A stretch of 64,000 nucleotides of DNA from Seriola aureovittata. Taxonomy: Eukaryota; Chordata; Actinopteri; Carangiformes; Carangidae. Below the pieces are notes generated by a model. The model was not told the DNA's origin. It made no database searches and saw only the letters and a list, made by a program, of their open reading frames with translations. Made by a program: the position numbers and the translations under genes. The stretch spans positions 11,967,001-12,031,000 of the forward strand of contig NC_079381.1 in NCBI RefSeq assembly GCF_021018895.1, written 5' to 3'. This document shows, piece by piece, positions 10,101 to 47,994 of the stretch; position 1 is the stretch's first letter, and each line of letters starts with the position of its first letter.

Positions 10101-12748
10101 ACACACACACAAATGTACAAACACTTCCTACCAAGCTGGTGGTGTTGCAGCGTGAGCGTGGCGTCACTGCCTTCCACAATGGTTGCCACAGTGATCTTCC
10201 TGATTGCGAGGTCACAGTGATGCTTCTCGTTTTCTTCTTTCTGCTGGATGTAAAGTGATGCGTCTCTGCTGGGCGTCGAGATCAGCTAGTACCAGGACGA
10301 CACACAAACGGAAACTTCAATCAGACTTGGTAGTGGGAAGGCGCTGATTATGTACGGATATATCTTCAAAGTTCAATGTTTTCCATGCATTTGGAATGTG
10401 GATGCCACTGTAAATCAATAGACAGGAGGAAAAAGAGAGAGAAAGTTCTCACCATCAATCTTCTTGTTCCCTTTAAATTGTCCAAAAACTCCTTCAAGGC
10501 TGTTTTATCCTTCTCGCTGGCCTCTCTGTTGGACTTTTTCCCTCTTCCTTTTCCTTTCTTTCCTTTTTTACCTTTGCCCTTTTTCTTAGAGCTCTGTTTC
10601 TCCTGTGTGTCGTCCTTTACATTCTTCTCTGTGGTATCCTCACTTGTTTTCCCCCCATGTCTTTTCTTTCCTTCTTCCACAGCGGAGTCAGGCCTGCAAT
10701 GCAATACAAAACGTTTACTTTGATGTTCATCCAGCAGTGTCTGTCTGGCGTGGAGGGATGAGGAGGCATGACGTACCAGATGGGAATACAAAATCTAAGC
10801 ACATTTTCAGTGAAATCAATCAAAACATTCACGCTCTTCACTTTATGTTTTGACAAAAACAAAAAAAAAAGGAAAGACGGCACCTGTGTTTCTTTACTTG
10901 TTCGTTGCTCCTTGACACAGGTGGAGAACTGTGCGCTTTCTCTTTTCCCTGTCTGTTAGAAGTCACCTGACTGCCGCTGCTGGAGTGTTTTCCCCCCGTG
11001 GGCCCCACAGCAGGCACCTTGCGGATAACAAACCTCGACCGTCCACTCAGTATGTCCTGGACCTTACTCTTCAAGGCAGCTTTTTTGTCCAGAGGAGGTT
11101 TTCTTTGTAATGCCACCACAGAAGTCACATTTGCTCGCCTCTGAGGGCTCAGCACCATCGTCTTCTTCATCTTTTTCCTTTTCACCACAACCTTCTTTTT
11201 AGTGGTTTTACACCTAAATTAAAAAGAAAAAAAATACCTTGATCTAAATTGTCATAAAGAAACCATTAATTCGCATTGTAGTGCAGGGTCACTTGGATAA
11301 CGCACATTAACATCTTAGATGGTAGATGTGACAGAACAGAACATTTTTCTTTGCACATGATGAAGCTAAATGCTAAATATTATGAACAGCTTAACAAGAA
11401 TCACTAACAACAGCTCTTAGAAATGGAAGAAGGATTGTCCAAAACTCATATTTTCCAAGCTTGGACATGTTTATGGTTTTGCTCACTTTTTGCATATTGT
11501 TTTATATTTATTTAGTAAGTAGATGTGAAGTGGACTGAATGACCTTATAAAAGCACTCGTTAGTTCTCTATTAGTACTAGCTAGGAGCATAGTGGTATAA
11601 TGGAACCTCAAGTTGGATCCTTTTCTTGTCATCTTCTCCAGCTTCCTCATGGGGAACTGATCTATGAGCTCCAAAATGGCCTCAACGCGGACCGGATAGG
11701 GGAACCGCTCACTGACCCGTAGGTTCTTCTTCAGAACCAGCATGGTGAACCCTTGCTCCTGAAACAATTGTTGTTGAATGGAAAGCACAAGTCAAGAGCA
11801 GGTAAATCACAATGGAAGAAACACATTCTTCTTCTTTAAACAATCTCAAAAGGCAGTGAATTATTTATATCTTGTAAGATATGTACTTGAAAGATATATA
11901 TATATATATATATATACTTTAGAGGCATACTGGTTACCTGGCTGGTAAGCTCCAGGTAGTGCAGCAGTTTGGTAACGGTGTCCGGGTCTAGACTCTCTAC
12001 TGTTGCTTCACCTTGGAAAGTTGTTTTCTGGATCCGACCTTCCATCATGGCGTTCTGGATGATGGTGATGATGAATGTGTCTCTTTCTGCTAGACGGCAG
12101 TGCAGCCCTTTCTGGGAGACCAAAAGGAGAAAGAAAAAGAGAGAGAGTTAGAGTAAACATAGGACAAAAACTATTTTGAGTGAAATTCCAATGTGTTATT
12201 TTCCCAAATTAAATAAAACATCTGAAAAAAAAAATCAGATTCTAAATCAATGTGGTGTCTGTGTGTAAAGACTAAATGAATAAGTGCAGTACCTGCTCCA
12301 TGTCTTCCAGCTGATTCTCCATCATACGCAGATAGTGGTCATTGTGTGATGGGGCTGTTATCACCCACAGCCGCTTTTTACCTAGAGCGGAGAAGGGGGG
12401 TGTAGTTACTGTAAGTAGGCAGACAGACAAATACATGCATCAGCTGATCAGTTTATTTCTCTTGCCTGCAAATTCAGCCAGGAAATCTAGCTCCGGAGCC
12501 AGGCTTGATGATGACCCCACAAGTCCTCTGTTGTCTCCATGTTCTCCATCTTCATCCAACCCCAGTCCCTGCTCGATTCCTGGAGGGAGGTCTGAATAGT
12601 CTCCCCAGTCCTTTACATTAGGGTCCAACTGATCCTTGGGCTTGCTACGCCCGATGCCCGGCCAGGCAGCAAGAAAACTCAGATAGCTGAGGCTCCACAA
12701 GGCAACAAACAACAACAGATGTGAGTGTGAGGTATAGAAATTACACAT
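6769..12748 (-). CDS. ccdc80l1: CCDC80-like secreted protein, 12 coding exons (742 aa)
   Basis: Joined in minus-strand order, the exons are 12748-12466, 12381-12293, 12111-11938, 11758-11607, 11213-10884, 10693-10453, 10285-10132, 9259-9123, 8719-8571, 8235-8132, 7808-7728 and 7103-6769. All phases agree and total 2229 nt, giving 742 aa plus stop. The product starts with a hydrophobic signal peptide (residues about 8-32). Three DUF4174-type domains follow at about 90-225, 415-545 and 568-725, with a Lys-rich linker at about 230-410. The C-terminus carries the family hallmark 'SPMWSLENIYDLVDSMELRR'. CCDC80/DRO1/equarin proteins are secreted, matrix-associated regulators of adhesion and adipocyte or lens biology. 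The usual mammalian length is about 950 aa, and the shortfall here lies mainly in the linker. Family membership is clear. Assignment to the fish paralogue ccdc80l1 rather than ccdc80 or ccdc80l2 is inference. The start ATG follows an in-frame TGA about 38 nt upstream with no ATG between. All introns are GT-AG except the first, which reads as GC-AG. Confidence 0.88.
7240..7560. repeat. Dispersed repeat with about 145-bp internal period, carries DR1 and a perfect ERE
   Basis: Lies in the last ccdc80l1 intron. Two units start AATTTCTTCAAATTTGG at 7322 and 7467 and share 'ACAAACATTCACTTG'-like text and AAAGGTCAA. The first unit holds AGGTCAAAGGTCA (DR1, 7391-7403), overlapping AGGTCACGGTGACCT (7398-7412). 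A related copy sits at 27880-28270. Confidence 0.75.
7398..7412. promoter_or_regulatory. Perfect oestrogen response element palindrome in a repeat
   Basis: AGGTCACGGTGACCT fits the consensus AGGTCAnnnTGACCT at all defined positions. The DR1 half-site AGGTCA at 7391 overlaps its context. It lies in the final intron of ccdc80l1. Binding is not shown by sequence alone. Confidence 0.4.
7728..7808 (-). CDS. ccdc80l1: ccdc80l1 coding exon 11 (aa 605-631)
   Basis: An 81-nt exon encoding 'IRHFAMLKLTGTGDKASG' and 'TVELFPLNG', the second strand of domain 3. Phase 1 at both ends, acceptor CTGAAG, donor ATG|GTGAG. Confidence 0.88.
8132..8235 (-). CDS. ccdc80l1: ccdc80l1 coding exon 10 (aa 570-604)
   Basis: Start of domain 3: 'FMSKRRLLLISAPSEDDYSF' then 'QQQLSALSGQECHLG'. 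Close to the third-domain opening of vertebrate CCDC80. Acceptor TTAAG, donor TGG|GTCAGT. Confidence 0.88.
8571..8719 (-). CDS. ccdc80l1: ccdc80l1 coding exon 9 (aa 521-569)
   Basis: Encodes 'RVFEAPPSSTSLFEYIDNFP', which closes domain 2, followed by a charged Ser/Lys/Glu-rich spacer leading to domain 3. The acceptor lies in CCCCAGAGAG, where several AGs compete. The first AG keeps the frame. Donor TAG|GTAAAG. Confidence 0.84.
9123..9259 (-). CDS. ccdc80l1: ccdc80l1 coding exon 8 (aa 475-520)
   Basis: Domain 2 middle: 'LLRAELGLSSSDLFSMTVTD' and 'YDIKPN'. The 'FSM.(V/L)TD.D' strand is shared with the family. Acceptor TTTTAG, donor AAT|GTGAG. Confidence 0.87.
9540..9700. repeat. Fragment of dispersed fish repeat
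   Basis: Within a ccdc80l1 intron: 'GGATTGCCATGAAATTCGG', 'CACATTCATG' and 'AGGATGAATTGTAA'. A shorter, diverged relative is at about 22655-22700 (GGATTACCATGATATTTAG). The element type is unknown. Confidence 0.5.
10132..10285 (-). CDS. ccdc80l1: ccdc80l1 coding exon 7 (aa 424-474)
   Basis: Start of domain 2: 'LISTPSRDASLYIQQKEENE' followed by 'CDLAIRKITVATIV'. Matches the family pattern of an 'I(S/T)(A/T)P' strand and then a helix. Acceptor TACTAG, donor TTG|GTAGG. Confidence 0.87.
10453..10693 (-). CDS. ccdc80l1: ccdc80l1 coding exon 6 (poly-Lys linker, aa 343-423)
   Basis: Contains a dense Lys/Gly run ('KKKGKGKKGKKGKGRGKK') and then 'ALKEFLDNLKGTRRLM', the opening of the second DUF4174 domain. 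Acceptor TTGCAG, donor ATG|GTGAG. Other CCDC80 proteins also have a Lys-rich linker before domain 2. Confidence 0.85.
10884..11213 (-). CDS. ccdc80l1: ccdc80l1 coding exon 5 (basic linker, aa 233-342)
   Basis: Begins 'CKTTKKKVVVKRKKMKK', a strongly basic run after domain 1, and continues as a low-complexity Ser/Gly/Lys-rich linker with no predicted fold. Acceptor TTTAG, donor CAG|GTGCC. Family linkers are variable, so residue-level conservation is not expected. Confidence 0.82.
11607..11758 (-). CDS. ccdc80l1: ccdc80l1 coding exon 4 (aa 183-232)
   Basis: Completes domain 1 with 'LVLKKNLRVSERFPYPVRVE' and 'LIDQFPMRKLEKM', the segment most typical of the family. Acceptor TTTCAG. The donor GAG|GTTCCA is weak but is the only GT that keeps phase with the next exon. 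Confidence 0.9.
11938..12111 (-). CDS. ccdc80l1: ccdc80l1 coding exon 3 (aa 125-182)
   Basis: A 58-codon exon in domain 1, including 'LAERDTFIITIIQNAMMEG' and 'LDPDTVTKLLHYLELTSQ'. Acceptor CCCAG, donor CAG|GTAAC. Just downstream on the minus strand is a short (TA)n run in the intron. Confidence 0.9.
12293..12381 (-). CDS. ccdc80l1: ccdc80l1 coding exon 2 (aa 95-124)
   Basis: Encodes the first beta strand of domain 1 ('KKRLWVITAPSHNDHYLRMM'), which matches the K/R-R-hydrophobic 'VISAP' opening typical of each CCDC80 domain. Acceptor CTCTAG, donor CAG|GTACT. Length 89 nt, phase 1 to phase 0. Confidence 0.88.
12466..12748 (-). CDS. ccdc80l1: ccdc80l1 coding exon 1 (signal peptide, aa 1-94)
   Basis: Begins MCNFYTSHSHLLLFVALW, a short polar N-terminus and then a hydrophobic core, as expected of a secretory signal peptide. 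An acidic, Gly-rich stretch follows and the exon ends in 'FLAEFAG', the start of the first DUF4174 domain. Position -3 of the start is A. The exon ends CAG before GCAAG, so the donor is GC rather than GT. The only alternative is read-through, which adds a few residues and breaks the domain. Confidence 0.82.
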
Positions 12749-12776
12749 CCTTACTGACACGGCTTGACACGGTTTG

Positions 12777-12784
12777 TTTATATA
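12777..12784 (-). promoter_or_regulatory. TATA-like box upstream of ccdc80l1 ATG
   Basis: Minus-strand TATATAAA sits about 29 nt upstream of the first ATG. If used, the 5' UTR would be only a few bases, so a separate upstream noncoding exon may instead exist. Weak evidence. Confidence 0.2.
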
Positions 12785-12959
12785 TCAGCTGGAACTGGTT
12801 AGCATCACACAAATCCTCCACACATTTGTGTAGTGCTTTGTCATAGGCAGCAATGTTGCATCTGAAACAGGCAAGATGGATCCACCAGCTGTTTAAAAGA
12901 GTTAAAAAACCCCCAGCTGAGAAACTTCCATACTTTGAATGCAAATTCAAAACTCCACT

Positions 12960-13248
12960 GAAGGCTGATGCATTCTGTAAAAAAAAACAAAAAAAAACAG
13001 GTGGAGTGAATCAGGACTGAATCTCAAAGATAAAAGTATAGCAAAGAGAGGAGTGATGGTAACCCCTCTCACCAGCAGCGAGAGACTGACTGGGGAGACT
13101 TTGCTCTGCTTGCACACAGACACACACTCCTGGTTCACATTATACCCCAGGCTTGTTAACAGGAAACTCCTGGAATTTTCTGTGACTTCAAAGCATTTTC
13201 TTGCTCAAAAATCTCTCTCTCTCCATGTCTCTCTCTTTCTCTCTCACA

Positions 13249-13325
<77 letters not shown>

Positions 13326-13794
13326 GCACTGTTTTGTTCCACAGCTGTCTGTTTTGCTGTCCATTATCAGCAGAAAAACAATCACTCACATATATACTCC
13401 CATACAGGTTCATATGCGTACACACATTCAGAATCACCCTCACTGTTGCAAAACATTAGCAGGGTAGTAGGGGCAGAGTGAGGGCAACTGCCCTGCTCTG
13501 TCTTTGATCAAGAGGCTGAATCCCTACCTGCCTCCGGGGTGAAGCTGACCCAGAGCTCTGACCTCACCAGTGTCAGGGGAGTGAAGAGATAATAGCTCTG
13601 CAAAGATCAGTAAAATATAGAATTAATTGCATTATTACACTAGATTTGATCATTTTGATTTTAAAATCTGTCACTGTCCATCAGGGGCTGGCAATGTCCT
13701 GAGTAAAATGAGTTATAATATACTGCAGGGTGCTGCAGACATGGAGGGAAAAAAAGTAGTCAAAACAAAGTGAGAATAAGGGAATAAAAGTGGA
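12960..13794. other. Intergenic spacer upstream of ccdc80l1
   Basis: Contains the (CA)n tract near 13244-13323 and no recognisable exon. Any noncoding first exon of ccdc80l1 would be expected here. Confidence 0.4.
13244..13323. repeat. (CA)n microsatellite
   Basis: About 35-40 CA units, preceded by a CT-rich stretch at 13212-13243. Confidence 0.95.
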
Positions 13795-14373
13795 AGCTTA
13801 AAGTTAGAGCAGCAGTTCAGCCTAAAGCCATTTGTTCAAGAGGAGCTAAAGGCTTTAAATGAAAGGAAATGGCAGCAACCATAAATAAACCTGACAGCTT
13901 AACAGACAGCGCAGTCTGAAAAAGTTTACACCAGTTCAAAAGATGTGAGATCTGAGTCAAATGTGCCCACAAGTGGGTGAACCATGACAACTGTCTGCCA
14001 GGAAAACATACTTATCCCTCCTACAACCACGTGTCATATATTTACATTGCACCTTGAATTCAGTTGAATTCACTATAAAATAGTATAAATGTGAATTAGA
14101 TTTTATAACTAAATTAATGATTTGAGCACTTGACTTGAAACACAAAGTAACACGAAGCAAAACATGAGGAGAACATGAGGAGTGAAGAGCAGCATTCATT
14201 GAGAATCAGATTACAAAGTGAGTTCTAATAAAAATTTATACAAGAATGGGATTTGATTCATGATCCTACAGTTTACTGCTTTTTGATGTAAACGCAGGGT
14301 CTCTTTTATGGCCTTTGGTATATAAACATCTTTGCAGTTTGCAGCCATAAAATACTTGACAAGAACTTGGATC
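13795..14373 (+). repeat. Left arm of large imperfect inverted repeat
   Basis: Its reverse complement matches 15215-15779 over nearly the full length, for example 'CATAAAATACTTGACAAG' at the inner end and 'AGAGCAGCAGTTCAGCC' at the outer end. The arm has scattered substitutions and lacks about 15-20 bp that are present in the other arm near 'GGGTCTC'. No coding content. Confidence 0.92.
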
Positions 14374-15214
14374 AAATGAAAAGATGTTTTGTGTGTGATA
14401 TAATAGAGGGTTAATGAATCCACGTTGAAGATAGGCTCTCTTGTTTTTACTGTGTCATAAAAATCAGGTGTCCATAAAATTAGGTTGCAGTGATTTTTAA
14501 TGGGCAATAAAGGTAGAAATATTCCTCTGCATGCATCCTGACCTCAGAACTACATATGTGTCGGTTAAATTCAGAGCTTTATTGTCAGCGAAGAAGAAGA
14601 AGAAATGGAAAGAGAATATCAGGGAAAAAAGAAAATCAAAGAAGCGCAAGCAAAGCCAATTCAATTAAAAGAACTATCTTTAGGGTGAAACGCTTCAATG
14701 AGAACCAGGCGTAGCGACAATGCATTCCACTCTCTGAGCCCGATAAAGAGAAACAGATGATCAGTGTGTGAGAGAGAGTATATCTACTGTATACAATATA
14801 TACAATACTGTAAGTGAAAGCACGTGCTGGTGCAGAGTGAATAGATATGCTGAATATGAGATAAACAAAGACAGACAAAGCAGTTATTGCTGTTGTTTCC
14901 TTGTACACGTGTCAAAACAGGTTGTGTCCCAGTTTTCGTTTTTCATGAACAGGAAACCCATCGACCTTCCATGTGTCTTTATTAGCACAGAAGCGCAGAT
15001 GCAATTTCTCCCTCAAAGCACTAAATTCATAGGACATCATCACATCACTGGAGGAATGAGGCAACATGCACGTGCTGTCATAGTTCTGCAAACACATCTT
15101 GGGAATGGGGTGGAGGGAACAGACTTCACTTCAGTTACCTCATATCATACTTCACTGGTATTCTGACCTAATATTACTTCCATAAGTAAATGGAAGAAGT
15201 AATTAGAAGTAAAG
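14374..15214. other. Spacer between inverted-repeat arms (841 bp)
   Basis: AT-rich single-copy-looking DNA with a TATATACAATAC-type run near 14790-14815. No open frame with recognisable similarity, in particular no transposase-like motif. Confidence 0.6.
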
Positions 15215-15779
15215 GATCCAAGTTCTTGTCAAGTATTTTATGGCTGCAAACTGCAAAGATATTTATATATCAAAGGCCATAAAACATTGGACTTACGGTG
15301 AGAGACCCTGCGTTTACATCAAAAAGCAGTAAACTGTAGGATCATGAATCAAATCCCATTCTTGTATAAATTTTATTAGAACCTACTTTGTATTCTGATT
15401 CTCATCAAGTGCTGCTCTTGACTCCTCATGTTCTCCTCATGTTTTGCTTCGTATTTCTTTGTATTTCAAGTCAAGTGCTCAAGTCATTCATTTAGTTATA
15501 AAATCTAATTCACGTTTATTCTATTTTTGATATGTGACACATGTGGTTGTAGGAGGGATAAGTATGTTTTCCTGGCAGACAGTTGTCAGGGTTCACACAC
15601 TGGTGGGCACATTTGACTCAGATTCACATCTTTTGAACTGGTGTAAACTTTTTCAGACTGCGCTGTTTGTTAAGCTGTCAGGTTTATTTATGGTTGCTGC
15701 CATTTCCTTTCATTTAAAACCTTTAGCTCCTTTTGAACAAATGGCTTTAGGCTGAACTGCTGCTCTAACTCTAAGCTTA
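15215..15779 (-). repeat. Right arm of large imperfect inverted repeat
   Basis: Reverse-complement partner of 13795-14373. The outer ends of both arms contain AAGCTTA. The two arms are of similar length (565 and 579 bp), consistent with an old inverted duplication or a long-TIR element. Confidence 0.92.
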
Positions 15780-15789
15780 GTTCCATAAG

Positions 15790-16290
15790 GGAAGTAGTGT
15801 TAGCTACCGGCCTGGTGCTGGGCTGCAAGCTAGCTGGCAGGGGGAGGCAGCATTGTTTATGTCTTAGTCCTTTGCTCTTATGAGCAAACCATCAAAATGG
15901 CTTAACTATTGGCTCCAGTCTGTCATTTGACTTATAATAAGATATTGAGACACTATAGACATAATCCTTTATGGCAGTATTACTGCAATCTGTTCTTTTT
16001 GTAAATAAATGAGTTGCAACATGATGACTTTATTAATTTTTTGTAAATTATTTGATCATGGAATCAATTATAGTTGACTAATGTATGTATACTTAGAAAA
16101 CCTTAGAAAATTAGAAAAACTTACAAGTTATAGGTGAGCTCTGCTACTTAAAAAAATAGCACTACACCCCTTGTTGTGAATATATATTAATGTTTTTTCA
16201 GCGCAAACGATGTGACTAAACTAAATCATTTTGTGTACAATTAACCAATATGTATTAAAGTCTTAAAGAAAACTAAACACTAAGATAGAT
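15790..16290. other. Intergenic DNA upstream of nnt, no gene recognised
   Basis: AT-rich, no exon-like segment seen on either strand. Confidence 0.45.
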
Positions 16291-16295
16291 ATATG

Positions 16296-16346
16296 GATAG
16301 ACAGACAGACAGACAGACAGAGAGACAGAGAGACAGAGAGACAGAG

Positions 16347-16427
<81 letters not shown>
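16296..16427. repeat. (GACA)n/(GAGACA)n/(GATA)n compound microsatellite
   Basis: ACAG units, then GAGACAGA units, then about 20 GATA units. It lies about 0.5 kb upstream of the inferred nnt first exon. Confidence 0.95.
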
Positions 16428-16929
16428 TTATCCCACAGTACGTTGGTGGATTACAAATAGTAAAAGAGTGACCCTCAGTGGGAGTATAAAGAACTGCATC
16501 TTCCGTATGGTTTACTTTCGAAACGCCATTTCTGGATTTACTACAGTACAATCATAGACTGTATAAAGTATATATAATGTTGTACAATATATAAATGTAC
16601 TAACTCATTAACATCTTTATCAGTGTGCATGGATGTGTATTCATTTCTATTTAGAAATCTACTTATGCATATGCTTCAAACTGATTTTTAACACAAGTTT
16701 GTGCCCGAAATTAAGTCTTAAGTGACAATTCGGTTGAGTGTATAAAATATGAACATAAATGTTATTGTCAATCCACAAAATGTTGATGTAACTTTCATTG
16801 AGCGATATATATATTTATATACACACACTTTTTTTAATGGCTTTTGTCATGTCCCGTTGGTCAGGCACAGCCAGCACATCAGAAGTCATCGGATATCCTC
16901 TGATGCTTCTCATATGATCCAGCAATATT

Positions 16930-17011
16930 GAACACCAGCGGCTTCTGCAGACATCTTCCGGGTCGACAGAAAGTTCGCCTGTGCTGCACAGAGCCAGGAC
17001 TGTCTGCAAAG
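16930..17011 (+). other. nnt: Probable noncoding first exon of nnt
   Basis: A locally CpG-richer stretch ends in a good donor (AAAG|GTCAGT) at 17011/17012 and precedes the first coding exon, whose acceptor at 18924 (CTTCCTCAG) leaves 62 nt of 5' UTR before the ATG. Mammalian NNT also starts with an untranslated exon. The left end is a guess because no transcript start is visible. An ETS-type CTTCCGG lies inside at 16955-16961. Confidence 0.38.
16955..16961 (-). promoter_or_regulatory. ETS/GABPA-type core motif (CCGGAAG) at nnt promoter
   Basis: CTTCCGG on the plus strand is the reverse complement of the ETS core CCGGAAG. GABPA (NRF-2) sites of this form are common at promoters of nuclear genes for mitochondrial proteins. 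It is a single short match, so function is inference. Confidence 0.3.
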
Positions 17012-18986
17012 GTCAGTCGACTTAACTGCCGCTAACTTTTCCACTCTCACTTTTCACCACGCATTTGTTTCGCTTTGCATTTCTGTGCCTGTGTATGGAG
17101 CTTTTTGAGTCATACGTCGCTTTCATGCACGAAACAGATATGGGTTAGCCGCCAGCTAGCGCGCTAGTTAGCTCATTGTAGCTTTTTCCCTTCCCACCAC
17201 CACCACCGCCGCTGCCACCAACACCAACACCAACACCAACACCGCCCCGCTAGATTTCACAGGGAGTAGAGACAAAAAGAGAGAAGTGGTGCTCGCCTGG
17301 ATAATAACCGTGTTGATCTCTGACTCATAGAGAAACGGCACCGTGCACTGGTTCACTAACAACACACTAAATCCGTCAGTTTTACGCCTCAGGTTCTCAT
17401 GTTGCTGCGTGGAGGCTACTGGTTTAAACGAAAACATTTGTTTTTATTCACAGCCAGGGGTGTATGAGAGGTGTTCAAGTCCTGACCCGGGTTTAATCCG
17501 GCACTTTTCAAGACAAAGACAAAGATGATCGCGTTCATCCTTTTTTTTCTTATAAGCTAACGTCAGCAAAATGTTAGCTGAATCTGAGTGATTCATAATT
17601 TGATGACGTGTTAGCTTGAGTGTTTTTTAATGACAGGTCAGATATGATAAAACAACACACACAGGCCGTAAAGTGACTGTTAATCCTGTCTGCTCTTAAC
17701 GCAGCTCGTTTTTGTGGTTCTCATCAGTCTCGTTAAAGTAATGTTGAAAGTCAACAGTTTCCACCTCAGGGTGCAGAATTGTTGCTTTTCTTAGTTTCTT
17801 TTCTATGATAATAAAGACAATATATTTGGGTTTTGATGGGCATTTTTCCACAATGTTTTGTAATTATGGTCCAAAATGATTAATCAACTAATCTAAAATA
17901 TAATCAGCAAACACAACTGACAATCTACTTCCAAAATGCTTATAGATCAGAACTTTTCTCTGTGCTTTGATTGTATGACTTTTATTAGATGTAATGATAT
18001 ATTGATTAGAGCTGCAGTGATTAGCTGATCAACAGAGAATGGATTGGAGTTTTAATGATCAGTTATTGCTGAAAATTGAAAAATGCCAGTCACAAGTTCA
18101 GAAGAACCCAAAACCCCAAAATATTCAGTTTACATTAAAATAAAAAAGAGAAAAGCAGGAATTCTCATATCGGAAGCTGGTACCAGCAAATGACAGGCAT
18201 TTTTACTTGATGAATGACTTGAGTTAAGGTGTTTATTACTCTAAGTTTCTATTTGGTTTGGACTCTTGAACACAGGGGTGAGGGCACACAGAATGACAGA
18301 GTGGAGTTTATTGCCAGTTAATTCTAGTCTAAACCCTACTATGCCAGCCAAGCTATCCCAGTCTATCCCAGTTCCATTATCTCCCTTTTAAGTAAACATG
18401 TGGTCATTCATGCTGTTTTGCCGCCTCAGAGTCATTCAGTGGGCTGCAGTTTAAAAAAGTGACTGTGATTGTACATGATTTTGTGAATATACAGACGTGA
18501 CCCATTTTTTTCTTTCCAAAATTATCCTTGCTGAAAATGGGTCAGAAATAAACGTATGCTTGTATGATGACAAAAACCTAGGACAGATTCATAATGTGAA
18601 CCCAGCAGCCAGAATATATTGGATTTAGGTACAAATGCATGTAGGAATGTTTTATTAGAGAATGTGACCTGTTGCATAAAGAAAGGTTGTGGTCCTGTGC
18701 TTGTTCTACAAGTGAACAGGTAGCGACATATTTCTGTGGAACTTTTTCAAATGTAAGTGTGAGCAGTCTAGCAGCTTATAATGCTGGGAAAAAGTAGTGA
18801 CATCATTTTATTTTCACTTTCATACTTTCATCTTCCTGTTATTCTTCTTTACCCATAACCCCCCTCCCCCTCTCTGTTTGTTGGTGCCCTTATCCCTCAC
18901 CTGTCTCTCATGTCTCTTCCTCAGGAGGGGTGCTGCCTGTCCTTTTGAGCTCCTCCTGGTGTGTGAGTGTCGGGTGTGTGTGCACC

Positions 18987-47994
<29,008 letters not shown>

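Noticed and set aside
13053..13481. Frames with His-Thr or Cys-Val repeats
   Set aside because: They are read through the (CA)n microsatellite. No splice structure or family match.
16273..16551. Minus-strand frame with Ile-Tyr-Leu-Ser repeats
   Set aside because: Translation of the GATA microsatellite.
18930..18986. Upstream in-frame ATG extending nnt
   Set aside because: The extension is hydrophobic and Cys-rich, is not found in known NNT proteins and has a weaker start context than the CACCATGG at 18987.
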